Shown here one piece after another: positions 18,112 to 28,300 of a DNA stretch of 64,000 nt. Origin of the DNA: Flagellimonas sp. CMM7 (lineage in GTDB: Bacteria; Bacteroidota; Bacteroidia; Flavobacteriales; Flavobacteriaceae). Made by a program: the position numbers and the translations under genes. The notes under the pieces were generated by a model. That model ran no database searches. It had not been told where the DNA came from and saw only the letters and a list, made by a program, of their open reading frames with translations. The number at the start of each line of letters is the position of its first letter. The stretch's first letter is position 1. The stretch is from positions 3,927,501 to 3,991,500 of the forward strand of contig NZ_CP090003.1 of the NCBI RefSeq assembly GCF_021390195.1, written 5' to 3'.

Positions 18112-18143
18112 CAAAATTATATTGGGCGAAAACCTTAAACAAA
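18112..18143 (-). promoter_or_regulatory. Promoter of the TPR-SCO operon
   Basis: On the minus strand TTTG (18140-18143) is separated by 20 bp from TAATTTTG (18112-18119). This is a full match to the Bacteroidota -33/-7 consensus. The predicted start near 18105 gives a leader of about 137 nt. The rest of the 317-bp gap 17968-18284 shows no gene. Confidence 0.6.
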
Positions 18144-18284
18144 CATTTGGACTTGACCTATGTTAGGAATTCATTTTCTTTCCTTGAAACATTCTTGACG
18201 AATAATAGATTTCTCACTTTGCCAGAAACGTCCCTATAAAAATTAGCTTCATTTGTACGCCTACTCCAACCACTCCAGGGCGCG

Positions 18285-19073
18285 CTATTTTTTTTCATTG
18301 TTTTTCTTTGTAGTTACATCCTTAAAGCGGAGCATTTCTAATATTCGATTTGAAGCACCTAAATAATACCCTGTTTCATGTTCATAGTTTTTTGGATTTT
18401 TAAAAGTCCCGAACAGCATATCTATTATGGGTAAATCTGTATAGTTGTATTTGTGAATTCCTCTGGCATGATGAATGGTATGACTTTCTGGTCGTTGAAT
18501 GATATAACCAATCCATCTTGGAGTATTTATATTGGCATGTTGAAAAATCCCCATAAAAGTGAGAGCCAAAATAATTATGGTAATGGCTTGGGGTGCTAAC
18601 CCCATAATCAATGCAAAGCTTATTGATCCTACCAGCGATAATCCGATCATATCGTTCAAGCTAAACATGAAAGCGCTTGGAACGTCCAATCGTTCTGCAC
18701 TGTGGTGTATCTGATGAGATACCCTGAACAGAAAGTCAGATTTATGCATGCTTATATGCCAGCCATATTGAACCAATTCAAATAGGAAAACGCCAATGAT
18801 TACTTGGAAGGCAAGGGGCATAGTGCTTAAATCCATTAATTGGTAAGAGGCAAAGAAACCATCCCATACCAATGGTATATAGGTAGTGAATAGCATGTAT
18901 GCTAGAAAAAAAAGTAATCCTCTTAGTTTCCAATATTTTATCTTGGGAAGTTTCCGCGCAGGAAAGATGGACTCCCACATAAATAAACCTCCAAATAAGG
19001 CATAAACAATTAATGAAATTGGATCCAATAGGATCTCCAAAGGAGTTGGTAATTGAGAAATAAAATTTTGCAT
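18285..19073 (-). CDS. Sterol desaturase / fatty acid hydroxylase family protein
   Basis: 262 residues, an integral membrane di-iron oxygenase. It has several hydrophobic helices and the His clusters HISMH, HQIHH and HTIHHARG, in the order and spacing expected for the fatty acid hydroxylase superfamily, with a further cluster near NYTD. These enzymes insert oxygen or double bonds into lipid chains or sterol-like substrates at the membrane; the substrate is unknown. It is divergent from a TetR gene, with paired operators over its promoter, so repression by that TetR is likely. Confidence 0.9.
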   Translation of the reverse strand: MQNFISQLPTPLEILLDPISLIVYALFGGLFMWESIFPARKLPKIKYWKLRGLLFFLAYMLFTTYIPLVWDGFFASYQLMDLSTMPLAFQVIIGVFLFELVQYGWHISMHKSDFLFRVSHQIHHSAERLDVPSAFMFSLNDMIGLSLVGSISFALIMGLAPQAITIIILALTFMGIFQHANINTPRWIGYIIQRPESHTIHHARGIHKYNYTDLPIIDMLFGTFKNPKNYEHETGYYLGASNRILEMLRFKDVTTKKNNEKK

Positions 19074-19098
19074 AATTGATAATTCTTGATAATATTAT

Positions 19099-19154
19099 AA
19101 CAGACTAGTTGGTACAAATATAAAATTATTCTTTAACATACCAACTAGTCTGTT
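19099..19154. promoter_or_regulatory. Two inverted 16-bp TetR-type operators
   Basis: AACAGACTAGTTGGTA (19099-19114) recurs as its exact reverse complement at 19139-19154, with 24 bp between. Each arm is centred on ACTAGT and is itself an imperfect palindrome, so each may be a full operator bound by one TetR dimer. The pair brackets the minus-strand promoter and lies just upstream of the TetR start. Confidence 0.75.
19115..19144 (-). promoter_or_regulatory. Promoter of the desaturase gene
   Basis: On the minus strand TTG (19142-19144) is followed after 19 bp by TATATTTG (19115-19122), a perfect Bacteroidota -7 box. One operator arm covers the -33 element and the other the predicted start site, the usual geometry for repression. 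Confidence 0.65.
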
Positions 19155-19175
19155 TAAATTTTCTACCTTTAACAA

Positions 19176-19799
19176 ATGGGAAGAGATGGAAAACCTACAT
19201 ATGATAAAATATTGGCCGAATCCAAAGCCTTGCTATTCGAAAATGGATTTTCGGGGACCAGTATAGATCAAATATTACAGAGAACAGGAATTACCAAAGG
19301 GGCATTCTTTTATCACTTTAAAACAAAGAGTGCATTGGCAAAGGCTTTGATAGAAGAGTATGCAAAGGAGGATATCTTGCATATGAACGAGGCTTTAAAA
19401 AAGACAAAATACTTAGAGGGTGATGCTTTGGAACGCCTTTTACAGTTCATCCAGGAGTTTGTCGATATGATGTCCGATTTATCGGAGCCTTATAGCTGTT
19501 TGTATGCTACTTATACCTATGAACCCAGTCAGTTCGATGAGGAAACTTTACGACACATATCGGAAACTATATTAACATGGAGAAATACCATGGAACAGTT
19601 AATTAGAGATGTTCTGCAAGACTATGATCCCAAAATTGAAATTGACATCCAATCGCTGGCCGATCATACTGTTGTTATCTTTGAAGGTGCTTTTGTAGTA
19701 TCGAAGGCCTTGAAGGGCAGAGACCTTACTGCGGACCACTTAAAACACTTGAAAAATTATTTTCAGCTACTTTTTAAAAGAAAAACCACGAAAGATTAA
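19176..19799 (+). CDS. TetR/AcrR-family regulator
   Basis: 207 residues. The N-terminal HTH is canonical: LLFENGFSGTSIDQILQRTG followed by ITKGAFFYHFKTKSALAKAL. The C-terminal helical domain would bind an inducer. It is divergent from the sterol-desaturase-like gene. A 16-bp operator copied in inverted orientation lies 21-77 bp upstream, so it probably represses both itself and the desaturase. A TACCTTTA box at 19164-19171 sits very close to the ATG, so the transcript may be nearly leaderless if that is the -7 element. Confidence 0.92.
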   Translation: MGRDGKPTYDKILAESKALLFENGFSGTSIDQILQRTGITKGAFFYHFKTKSALAKALIEEYAKEDILHMNEALKKTKYLEGDALERLLQFIQEFVDMMSDLSEPYSCLYATYTYEPSQFDEETLRHISETILTWRNTMEQLIRDVLQDYDPKIEIDIQSLADHTVVIFEGAFVVSKALKGRDLTADHLKHLKNYFQLLFKRKTTKD

Positions 19800-19808
19800 A
19801 GGTGGGTG

Positions 19809-20375
19809 TTAAGAATTAATTTTATTCCTAATTCTACTAAGACTTTCGGGGTGTATCCCGAGATATTTTGCAATTTTATTTACTGGAATATTGGAAATAT
19901 ATCTAGAACGTGTCCTAAACATTTCTGCATATCTTTCTTCTGCGGTTTTGGTTAAAAGGTCTTTTTCTCTGTCGGATTTTCTAATATAGCCCTGTTCAGT
20001 AATTGTTCTTCCAAACTTGTTTGCATCTAAAGAAACAGCATAGGCTTTCATCAAATCCTCATATTTAATCATTTCCATTTCACAATCCATGAGTGCTACT
20101 ATTTGCACGTCAGTTGGAAGCTGTGTAAGGAAAGAAGTAAGACCACAAAACATCTCTGTTTCAAAAAAGAAATCAATGATTTTTTCAGACATATAACTTT
20201 TGATGGTCATTTCTACAATACCATGATTCATGAAATATACATTGCGTTCTATTTGACCATAGGTTGTAATGATGTCCCCCTTTTTAAATTTCATCTTTTT
20301 TACCGGGTAGGGCAAGTCGTCATATGAAGCAACGGAAGTATTTAAAACTGCGTTATATAGGTCGATAAACAACAT
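19809..20375 (-). CDS. Crp/Fnr-family regulator
   Basis: 188 residues. The first ~130 form a cyclic-nucleotide-binding-like jelly roll (MKFKKGDIITTYGQIERNVY, a FMNHGIVEM strand and ETEMFCGLTSFLTQ). The C-terminus has a compact HTH, VNKIAKYLGIHPESLSRIR. Bacteroidota members generally lack the cAMP-specific residues and sense other signals, and none is evident here. It is convergent with the TetR gene, 9 bp apart, and divergent from the M20 peptidase. Confidence 0.88.
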   Translation of the reverse strand: MLFIDLYNAVLNTSVASYDDLPYPVKKMKFKKGDIITTYGQIERNVYFMNHGIVEMTIKSYMSEKIIDFFFETEMFCGLTSFLTQLPTDVQIVALMDCEMEMIKYEDLMKAYAVSLDANKFGRTITEQGYIRKSDREKDLLTKTAEERYAEMFRTRSRYISNIPVNKIAKYLGIHPESLSRIRNKINS

Positions 20376-20549
20376 TTTGCGAGCTAATTAAAAGAAACTA
20401 TTAAATTACTGATTTTTATTTGTTTTGCATCTGACCTACTAGCACAAGAATTCAAACGTTCTCCAATTTTTGTTTGAACTTTCCTAGGTAATTGAACCAA
20501 CCAAATATTCCCTATTTAGATTTATCTTTAACCAATACAAACAACCATC

Positions 20550-22064
20550 ATGAAATCATTTTTACTACATTTTTTAATGCTGCTGGTACCAATAACAATT
20601 TTTGCACAGCGTTATGATCAAGAAAAACTTGAAGAATTAGCAGAAAAATACACCAAACAATCATTTACAGAACTTATAGATATTTTGAGTATCCCAAATG
20701 ATGCTATTTTCCCGGAGAGTCTTGAAGCAAATATACAATGGTGTGAAAAAGCTTTTGGAAATAGAAATTTTAAGACCACACGAATACCTACTGCTGTTGC
20801 TCCCTTGTTGCTGGCCGAAAGAAAAGGAAAGAAAGCCAAGAAAACGGTGTTGGTTTATCTTCAGATAGATGGACAACCGGTGGATACCACAAGATGGTTT
20901 CAGAAAAGCCCCTATATTCCTGTTTTTAAGGAAAAGGAAGCCTCGGGCAACTGGAAGACTTTAGAGAATTATGACCTTAATAATTACCATGATGATTGGA
21001 GGATTTTTGCGAGATCTGCCTCTGATGCAAAGGGCCCTGCCGCCATGTTCTTGGCAGCTTTAGATGCTATTTCAGAAAAGAACTTTCAACCTAATTACAA
21101 TATAAAGGTTATTATGGATTTTGAGGAAGAATTAGGCTCACCTCGTCTGCCGCAGGCCGTTTTGGATAATAGGGAGCTTTTAAAAGCTGACATGATGATG
21201 ATTTTTGATGGACCATTGCATATAACCAATAAGCCTACCTTGGTTTTTGGTGCACGTGGTATAGCAACGCTTACATTAACAACTTATGGACCAATTGTGC
21301 CACAACATAGCGGCCACTATGGTAATTATGCACCAAATCCAGCATTTGGGTTGTCCAAGTTATTGGCTTCAATGAAGGATGATGAGGGGAGGGTGACCAT
21401 ACCTGGATACTATGATGGTATAACGATAGATGAAGCCACTAAAAAAATATTGGAAGGCGTACCTGACGATGAGGATTTTATTCGAGACAAACTTCAAATA
21501 GCCGATATAGATAAAGTAGGGAGCAATTACCAAGAAGCCATTCAATACCCTTCTTTAAATATTAGGGGTATGCAATCTGGTTGGATCAATGAAAAGGCAA
21601 GAACCATTGTGCCAAGCTGGGCTAGGGCAGAGATAGATGTTAGATTGGTTTTGGAATCTGACCCACTGCGATTGCTGGATTTGATTAAAACACATGTGAA
21701 AGATCAAGGATATTATATTTTGGATAGGGAGCCTACCAAAGAAGAAAGACTAACGCATAAAAGAATTGCTACTTTAACACACGAGCTATCTTATCAATCT
21801 TTTCGTACAGAAATGAATTCAGAAGTTGGTGTTTGGCTAGAAAAAGCTTTGGATAAGGCTTTTGATGATGATATTATTAAAATCCGTATGGGTGGCGGGT
21901 CTATACCCATTTCACCATTTGTAAACACTTTGGGTGTTCCGGCAGTAATAGTTCCAACAGTTAATATGGATAACAACCAACACAGTCCAAATGAAAATCT
22001 TAGACTGGGAAATTATAGGGAAGGTATAAAAACCATGATCGCCATATTGACAGAAAAACTATGA
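20550..22064 (+). CDS. Exported M20-family metallopeptidase with an altered first metal ligand
   Basis: 504 residues with a signal peptide ending IFAQ. The M20/M25/M40 fold is clear: an ASDAKGPAAMF segment supplies the bridging Asp159; the general-base region is MDFEEELGSPRL; a dimerisation (lid) domain carries QHSGHYGNY; and a closing NNQHSPNENLR supplies the last His. In typical members the first motif is H-x-D; here it is VYLQIDGQPVD, with Gln105 in place of His. I have the impression that related proteins share this Gln, so it may mark a subfamily rather than a dead enzyme. The substrate is probably a peptide or acyl-amino acid in the periplasm. Confidence 0.85.
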   Translation: MKSFLLHFLMLLVPITIFAQRYDQEKLEELAEKYTKQSFTELIDILSIPNDAIFPESLEANIQWCEKAFGNRNFKTTRIPTAVAPLLLAERKGKKAKKTVLVYLQIDGQPVDTTRWFQKSPYIPVFKEKEASGNWKTLENYDLNNYHDDWRIFARSASDAKGPAAMFLAALDAISEKNFQPNYNIKVIMDFEEELGSPRLPQAVLDNRELLKADMMMIFDGPLHITNKPTLVFGARGIATLTLTTYGPIVPQHSGHYGNYAPNPAFGLSKLLASMKDDEGRVTIPGYYDGITIDEATKKILEGVPDDEDFIRDKLQIADIDKVGSNYQEAIQYPSLNIRGMQSGWINEKARTIVPSWARAEIDVRLVLESDPLRLLDLIKTHVKDQGYYILDREPTKEERLTHKRIATLTHELSYQSFRTEMNSEVGVWLEKALDKAFDDDIIKIRMGGGSIPISPFVNTLGVPAVIVPTVNMDNNQHSPNENLRLGNYREGIKTMIAILTEKL

Positions 22065-22116
22065 CCCCTAAATAATTTGGTGCTATTAATAGAGATTAAT
22101 CGAATTGCTATTAAAC

Positions 22117-22956
22117 ATGGCTTCTTCTAAAAGCAGAATCTATTGGAGAATACTAGAACCAATTTTATTAGGTTCTATAGCCAATATTGCAATCAATTTC
22201 ATCTTCAATCCATCCCGTCCAGATTTTATTTTAAAAGAGTTTTTGATTGCTATTGTTTTTTCGGGAATGTTAACAGAAATTAATCGGTTTATTGATTTTA
22301 GATTAGAAAGAAAACTTAGTTGGACAAATAATTTAGGTAAACGTTTTATATATCATTTGGCCTTTTTGACTTTGTCATTGATAGTGGTAATTAATGTTAT
22401 TGGCAATGTTTATACCTGGTTGATAGGGGATGGGTTTTACTCGTTCAAAGAATTATTCATAATTAATGTATGTGTTTTTGTAGTAGCTTTACTGCTTACT
22501 TTTTTTAAATGGTCTGCGTATTTTTATAAAAACTGGATCAATGCGGAACATAGTTTGACAGATTCCACTAAAGAGCTGAATAAATTAAAATCCGAGTTTG
22601 AAAAAAGCTCAAATCAAATAGAACTACAAAAAGGGAATGGTCTTTTGCAATTAAATGTGGAGGATATAAACTTTGTAAAAAGTGATTTGGGTATTGTCTG
22701 GGTATACTATGAAGGCAGTAAAGCAGTATTTAATGGGTCACTTCTTACTTTAATGGAATTGCTTCCAAAACATTTGTTTTTTCATGCCAATAGAAATATG
22801 ATTATCCGGCAAGAAATGATTCTGTCGATTTCATCATCTACCTACGGAAAAATCGACTTAAAATTAAAGGATATAGTTGATGATAATTCTTTAATAACCA
22901 TTAGCAGGCTTAAGGCAGCCTCTTTTCGCAAGTGGCGTAATAGCAGTTTAAATTAA
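22117..22956 (+). CDS. Membrane-anchored LytTR regulator
   Basis: The ATG at 22117 gives 279 residues; the TTG at 22105 is less likely. Four hydrophobic segments occupy residues ~10-145. A linker follows, predicted to be helical (SLTDSTKELNKLKSEFEK), then a LytTR domain (~175-279) with VEDINFVKSDLGIVWVYY, LFFHANRNMIIRQEMI and a final SRLKAASFRKW. It matches the architecture of the regulator at 6636-7370. The serine hydrolase at 23046 follows 89 bp downstream in the same orientation and is a plausible partner. A 9-bp direct repeat TGCTATTAA (22081 and 22106) lies immediately upstream of the ATG. Confidence 0.85.
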   Translation: MASSKSRIYWRILEPILLGSIANIAINFIFNPSRPDFILKEFLIAIVFSGMLTEINRFIDFRLERKLSWTNNLGKRFIYHLAFLTLSLIVVINVIGNVYTWLIGDGFYSFKELFIINVCVFVVALLLTFFKWSAYFYKNWINAEHSLTDSTKELNKLKSEFEKSSNQIELQKGNGLLQLNVEDINFVKSDLGIVWVYYEGSKAVFNGSLLTLMELLPKHLFFHANRNMIIRQEMILSISSSTYGKIDLKLKDIVDDNSLITISRLKAASFRKWRNSSLN

Positions 22957-23045
22957 TTTCAATAGCACTTCAAGTATTTAGGATTCACTTTTCTTTTTGA
23001 TGAAACGATAGGATAATTCCTTTGTGTTATCAAAAACGAAAAACA

Positions 23046-24188
23046 ATGAAACAATTGAAGTTAAATTTAAAAGCCTTTGTATTGCTAACGAGCATGGCCA
23101 TTTCATCTACCTTGGCACAAACCCAGAATGGAAAACTTGGAAAAATTCAAAAAATCATGGATGCTGCCACCAGCAACAATCTTGTTGGAGTTTCCGTATA
23201 CATAAAAAGTCCAAAATTTGGAAAATGGATAGGTACTTCTGGTTACTCCAATTTAGAAGAGAAAATACCTTTACAGGAAAATGACATATTTGGATTGGCG
23301 AGTATTGGTAAAACCTATACGGCCGTATCCGTTTTAAAACTCGTGGAAGAAGGAAAAATCGGTTTGGACGATAAAATTCAAAACTACTTGCCCAAAGAGA
23401 TAATAGATGGATTTGCCACTGCTAAAGATGTCACTATTAGAAACCTATTGGGACACACATCTGGATTATACAATTACAATAGAAATCCAGAACTAAACGA
23501 ACTATACCTTAAAGGAAATTTAAAATTAGACACATTATCCCATATTGATGCATTAAGGAAATACGCCTATGGCATAACGGAACATACAAAACCGCTAGGG
23601 GAATACAAATACAGTAGTACAAACTACTTGCTACTGACCATGATTATGGATACGATTGTTCAAAACGGGCATGAAAATTTTATGAGAGAACATATCATAA
23701 AAAAATACAATTTAAAGGATACGTATTATAAACAAACACCTCCAGAGAGATTAGTTGGGCATTATGGTGATATTGATTTAAATAGTAGTACTGAAAATCT
23801 ATCAAAGCAAACCATAGAAACCACAAATTGGTATAGTGGGGATGATGGTGTTTATGCTCCTATTGAGGAGGCGGGTCTTTTTCTTGAAAAATTAGTGAAA
23901 GGAGAAATTCTTAGTGAGGAAATTTTAAAGGAAATGATGACATGGAATGATGAAAAAAAACCTGACTATGGATTAGGGTTAATGGCGGACAAAAGTTTTC
24001 CGTATAAATTTCTGATGGGGCATTCCGGCAGAGGTATAGGCATGACAACGGACCTATATTATTTTCCCCATAAGGATATGACCATTGCTATATTTTGTAA
24101 TTCGGGATTGCGTTCGGCTTCTAAGGATTACGCGAAAACTTATTATCAAATGCGTAACAAAATAATAAAAAAGCTATTCCTCTTTTAA
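23046..24188 (+). CDS. Exported serine hydrolase (beta-lactamase/PBP4b-like)
   Basis: 380 residues from the ATG at 23046, with a signal peptide (STLAQ). The class C beta-lactamase/transpeptidase-like fold has the nucleophile motif S86-I-G-K89 in FGLASIGKTYTAVSVL, a second motif KYSSTNYLL (Tyr-x-Ser) and a third motif GHSGRGIGM. Family members hydrolyse amide or ester bonds in peptides or drugs, and the name beta-lactamase need not imply resistance. It is close in sequence to the lipoprotein at 52968 (shared SASIGKTY-type nucleophile region, YSSTxY and YFP-H/D-x-D), so they are paralogues. Confidence 0.88.
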   Translation: MKQLKLNLKAFVLLTSMAISSTLAQTQNGKLGKIQKIMDAATSNNLVGVSVYIKSPKFGKWIGTSGYSNLEEKIPLQENDIFGLASIGKTYTAVSVLKLVEEGKIGLDDKIQNYLPKEIIDGFATAKDVTIRNLLGHTSGLYNYNRNPELNELYLKGNLKLDTLSHIDALRKYAYGITEHTKPLGEYKYSSTNYLLLTMIMDTIVQNGHENFMREHIIKKYNLKDTYYKQTPPERLVGHYGDIDLNSSTENLSKQTIETTNWYSGDDGVYAPIEEAGLFLEKLVKGEILSEEILKEMMTWNDEKKPDYGLGLMADKSFPYKFLMGHSGRGIGMTTDLYYFPHKDMTIAIFCNSGLRSASKDYAKTYYQMRNKIIKKLFLF

Positions 24189-24357
24189 ATTGACACTTTA
24201 TTATTCAATAACGTAAATCTCTTCCAATCCACCTGTCAATCAATGATTTTTTACCCTTTAAGGTAATTTATACATGTCATCGGGAAAAAATGGTATTCCA
24301 TTTCCATGGGTTTAACCCCACTTTTGTATCAGTAATTAAAATCTAAAAAACATCATT

Positions 24358-24735
24358 ATGGAAACAGCAACAACAGTACTGGAACAAGAATTATTAACAA
24401 AGGCTAATGAAGTTATCGCACTTTTGGCTGAAGGTAAATTTATAGAGGCAATGGAAGAGTATTTAGATGATAATGTGCAGTTATTTGAAGGAAACAATCC
24501 AGCCAAAATAGGAAAGGATTTTTCCTTAGCAGAGGAAAGGAAATTATTGAATACCGTGGTAGCCTTTCATGGTTATAATGTTATAAGTGGACCTGCGGTA
24601 AAAAATGACGTAACTTTTTATGAGGCGGTTATGGAGTTTAGAACTAACGACGGAACGGAGCATAAATTTGAACAAGTAGTTCGCACCAAATGGAAGAATG
24701 GAAAAATAATCAATGAGCGTTATTATCATGCCTAA
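24358..24735 (+). CDS. NTF2/SnoaL-like small protein
   Basis: 125 residues, no signal peptide. The layout of two N-terminal helices (LLTKANEVIALLAEGKFIEA and MEEYLDDNVQ) followed by long beta strands (VVAFHGYNVISG, TFYEAVMEFRT, FEQVVRTKWKNGKIINERYY) is that of the cone-shaped NTF2-like/SnoaL fold, which serves as a small-molecule-binding pocket or isomerase. No catalytic residues can be named with confidence. It has its own terminator at 24767-24794. Confidence 0.7.
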   Translation: METATTVLEQELLTKANEVIALLAEGKFIEAMEEYLDDNVQLFEGNNPAKIGKDFSLAEERKLLNTVVAFHGYNVISGPAVKNDVTFYEAVMEFRTNDGTEHKFEQVVRTKWKNGKIINERYYHA

Positions 24736-24766
24736 AAAGCTATAGGCAATCATTGTTTAGAAAACA

Positions 24767-24794
24767 AAAAAGGGAAGCTTTTGCTTCCCTTTTT
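24767..24794 (+). terminator. Intrinsic terminator after the NTF2-like gene
   Basis: AAAAAGGGAAGC (24767-24778), a TTTT loop, then GCTTCCCTTTTT (24783-24794). The stem is 12 bp, and the T tract forms its distal part. An A tract on the other side means it could act in both directions. Confidence 0.85.
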
Positions 24795-24930
24795 ACATTA
24801 TAATTATTTGTTTTTCAATTTATCGTGTTAAAAGAAGTTTCCTTGAACGCTTCAAATGTAAGCCGGGATGAATATCTTTTTATGGAACTAAAAATAGCTC
24901 ATTAGGTATTGAAGGTTTTCTCCCAGTACC

Positions 24931-25053
24931 CTATAGGTTTTTATTTCTTTTTTTCCAGATCAAACCATGTGCAAATCCTGCCAAATAAATAATTATTGCG
25001 CATAACGTGAATGATAAATATTGTAGTTGTAATACGGTAATTAATGTAATCAT
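24931..25053 (-). CDS. Possible 40-residue single-TM protein
   Basis: This short frame begins with ATG at 25053 and ends at a TAG at 24931-24933. The product has a short polar start (MITLITVLQLQ), one strong hydrophobic segment (FTLCAIIIYLAGFAHGLI) and a basic end (WKKRNKNL). That layout resembles tiny inner-membrane proteins, but nothing else supports translation and I know of no homologue. It is the only candidate gene in the 529-bp gap 24795-25323, which otherwise shows no coding signal. Confidence 0.35.
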   Translation of the reverse strand: MITLITVLQLQYLSFTLCAIIIYLAGFAHGLIWKKRNKNL

Positions 25054-25323
25054 TTTCTTAATTTTTCATTAAACATATATTCAATTCTTTACGTACAATT
25101 ATTTTAATTGATGTATGTATGTTTTCAGTTGAGGGATTTTTAGATAGACTAAGTTTATTCATCTTCGAAACCTCAAGGCTTCACTTATAAAACTTGTGTT
25201 AAAGCTATACTTAGGTAAAGAATACTAGGAGGATAGCATTGAAATATTAATCGGTCATATTGACTTTATGATGGTGATAATACGATATCTTTATAACTAC
25301 AATTTTATAAACAGACTATCATC

Positions 25324-28300
25324 ATGATTTTGAAATCCAACCAAATTAAATGGAGTATGCTTTTACTAGTTACACTTAGTCTTAGCATGTGTTTTATCAC
25401 TGTTGCACAAACCAAATCTACTAACGGTCAAATAGATAAAAAGCTGTATCAAACCTTGACATATCGTAATATTGGTCCGTATAGAGGAGGAAGGTCCACA
25501 ACCGTAGCTGGTTTGGCTGATGATATTTTCACCTATTATATGGGTGCTACGGGTGGTGGTGTATGGAAAACTACTGATGGCGGAAATACATGGAACAATA
25601 TTTCGGATGGGTTTTTTAATACTACGGGTATTGGCGATATTACCATAGCGCCTTCAGACCCCAATATCATATATGTGGGTACAGGAGAATCACCGGTTCG
25701 TGGAGTTAAAACTTCTCATGGAGATGGACTTTATAAATCTATTGATGCTGGCAAAACCTGGAAACATATGGGCCTGGCCGCTACTCGCCATATTAGTGAT
25801 GTTTATGTACATCCTACAAACCCAGATAAAGTATATGTAGCCGCACAAGGGAACCCTTGGGGGCCAAATGAAGAACGTGGAGTGTACCTATCAGAAGATG
25901 GAGGGGTAAGTTGGGAGAAGATTTTATATGTGAACCAAGATTCGGGGATTGTTGACATGACTGTAGATGCCAATAATCCTAATTTTATGATGGTTGCTTC
26001 CTGGGATTTTCATCGTAAACCATGGGTAGTACAAAGTGGTGGACCAGCTAGTCGAATTTATAAAACGACGGATGCGGGTAAAACTTGGAAAGAGATTACC
26101 AAAGGTCTACCTGAACTAAAGGGTAAGATGGGAATTTCTATTTCCCCTGCCAATCCTAATATTGTTTACATAGCTATTGATGCCTTGGGGGAAAAGGCAG
26201 GGGTATACCGCTCAGATGACGCAGGAGAGAGCTTTAAACAAACGACCAATGACGCAACAACCTATGCCAGGTCTTGGTATTACATGCATATTATTGCAGA
26301 CCCCAATGATGAAGATGAATTATGGGTCATGAACAGTTTTGCAATGAAATCTATTGATGGCGGTAAAACCTTTGAAGGTATTATGGGAAGCCATGTAGAT
26401 CATCACGATTTATGGATCAATCCCAATAATAGTGATATCATGATCAATGCCAATGATGGAGGAGGTTCAGTAACCTACAACGGCGGAAAAACCTGGTCTA
26501 CATTGATGAATCAGCCCACAGGGCAGTTTTATAGGGCAATTACGGATAATCAATACCCTTATAGGGTTTATTCTGGACAACAGGATAACAGTACCATAGC
26601 GATTGATAGTAGGGTGGTTGATGATGGTATTGGGGAAATGCATTGGGATGTAATGCGTGCGGGAGAATCTTCTACAGTAGCCTTAGATCCGGATAATCCT
26701 AGATATGTGTATTCCACTTATTTTGCAAGCAACTTTGTAGAATGGGATCGGGATATTGATAATACGCGTATGGTGCGGCCTTATCCAGAACGGGTAACTG
26801 GTGAACAACCTAAAAACTTAAAGTATCGTGCCAATTGGAATGGTCCGGTAATTGTTTCTCCCCATAATCCAAATGTGATTTATTATGGATCTCAATACAT
26901 GATGAAGTCTTCTGACAGAGGAGTGACTTGGGATGTTATCAGCGAAGACCTTACTCGTAATGACAAGGAGCACCAAGGTAAAGGTGGTAAACCAATCAGC
27001 AACGAGCAGATTACTGCTGAGAGTTACAATAACTTATTCAATATAGAGGAGTCACCCGTTAAAGAAGGTGTTATTTGGGTAGGGTCTGATGATGGCTTGG
27101 TCCACTTGACACAAGATGGCGGCAACAGTTGGACCAATGTTACTCCAAAGGGGCTCAAAGAAAGTATTATCAATGTGGTAGAACCTTCACCTCACGATGC
27201 AGCAACAGCTTACATAGCGGTGGCTGGGTATAAACTAAATGACTTTACCCCTCATATTTATAAAACAAATAACTATGGTAAATCTTGGGAGAAAGTTGTA
27301 AACGGCTTGCCTGGTGATACATTTGCCAGAAGTGTTAGAGAAGATCCAGACCGTAAAGGATTGCTTTATGCCGGTACCGAAACAGGCGTATTTGTTTCTT
27401 TTAATGATGGAAAACTATGGCTGCCCTTGCAGAACAATTTACCAGAAGTTCCCATTACGGATTTACGGGTAAAACGCCAAGATTTGGTAGTTGCCACTCA
27501 AGGACGAGCACTTTGGATTTTGGATGACCTTACTCCATTGCATCAGATAACAGATGAAGTTGCCAAAACGGATTATTTTCTTTACAAACCCCGTGATGTT
27601 CATGCAGAGCTTTCTGTGGCCTATAGTATTGATGGAGGTTATGGGGAAAATCCACCTCAAGGGGCTCAGATTCATTACGCCTTAAATAAGGAGGTTTCCG
27701 AAAACACCCCAATGTCCATAGAAATTATGGATAGTACAGGACAGGTAATCCATGCAGAGTTTACAGATTACCCAAGGGTTGGTTGTGATACGCTGGTAAA
27801 ACCTCAGTTAAAAAGAAAGCTGGGGGCGCATAGATATCAATGGAATATGAAAATAGGCCGATTTGACTGTCTGAAAGAACTGTATACAACCAATCGTGAT
27901 TTAACGGCATATAATGCAGCACCTGGAAACTATAAAGTCCGCTTTAAGGTAGGAGAGTTTAGTCAAACCCAAGATTTTGAGATTAAAATTGATCCTCGCA
28001 TTGCGAACAGTATAGATAATGTTGCTGCTGCCTATGTTGAGCGAGACAAAATATCAAAGTCTATTTACAATGGTGCTACTGAAATGGCAAAAGGTGTGCG
28101 CGACCTTCACAAGATTAAACAACAATTGGATTTTATACTGGGAGTTTCCAAAGATCAAAATATAAAAGAAAAAGGAGCTGCACTTAATCAGAACATAGAT
28201 ATTTGGATATCTAAGATTCTTCAAAAAGAAATGCGTACATACCAAAGCAATTATATGTTTGAGGCCCGTCTTTTAATAAAGTTCAAAGATTTCCTTAATA

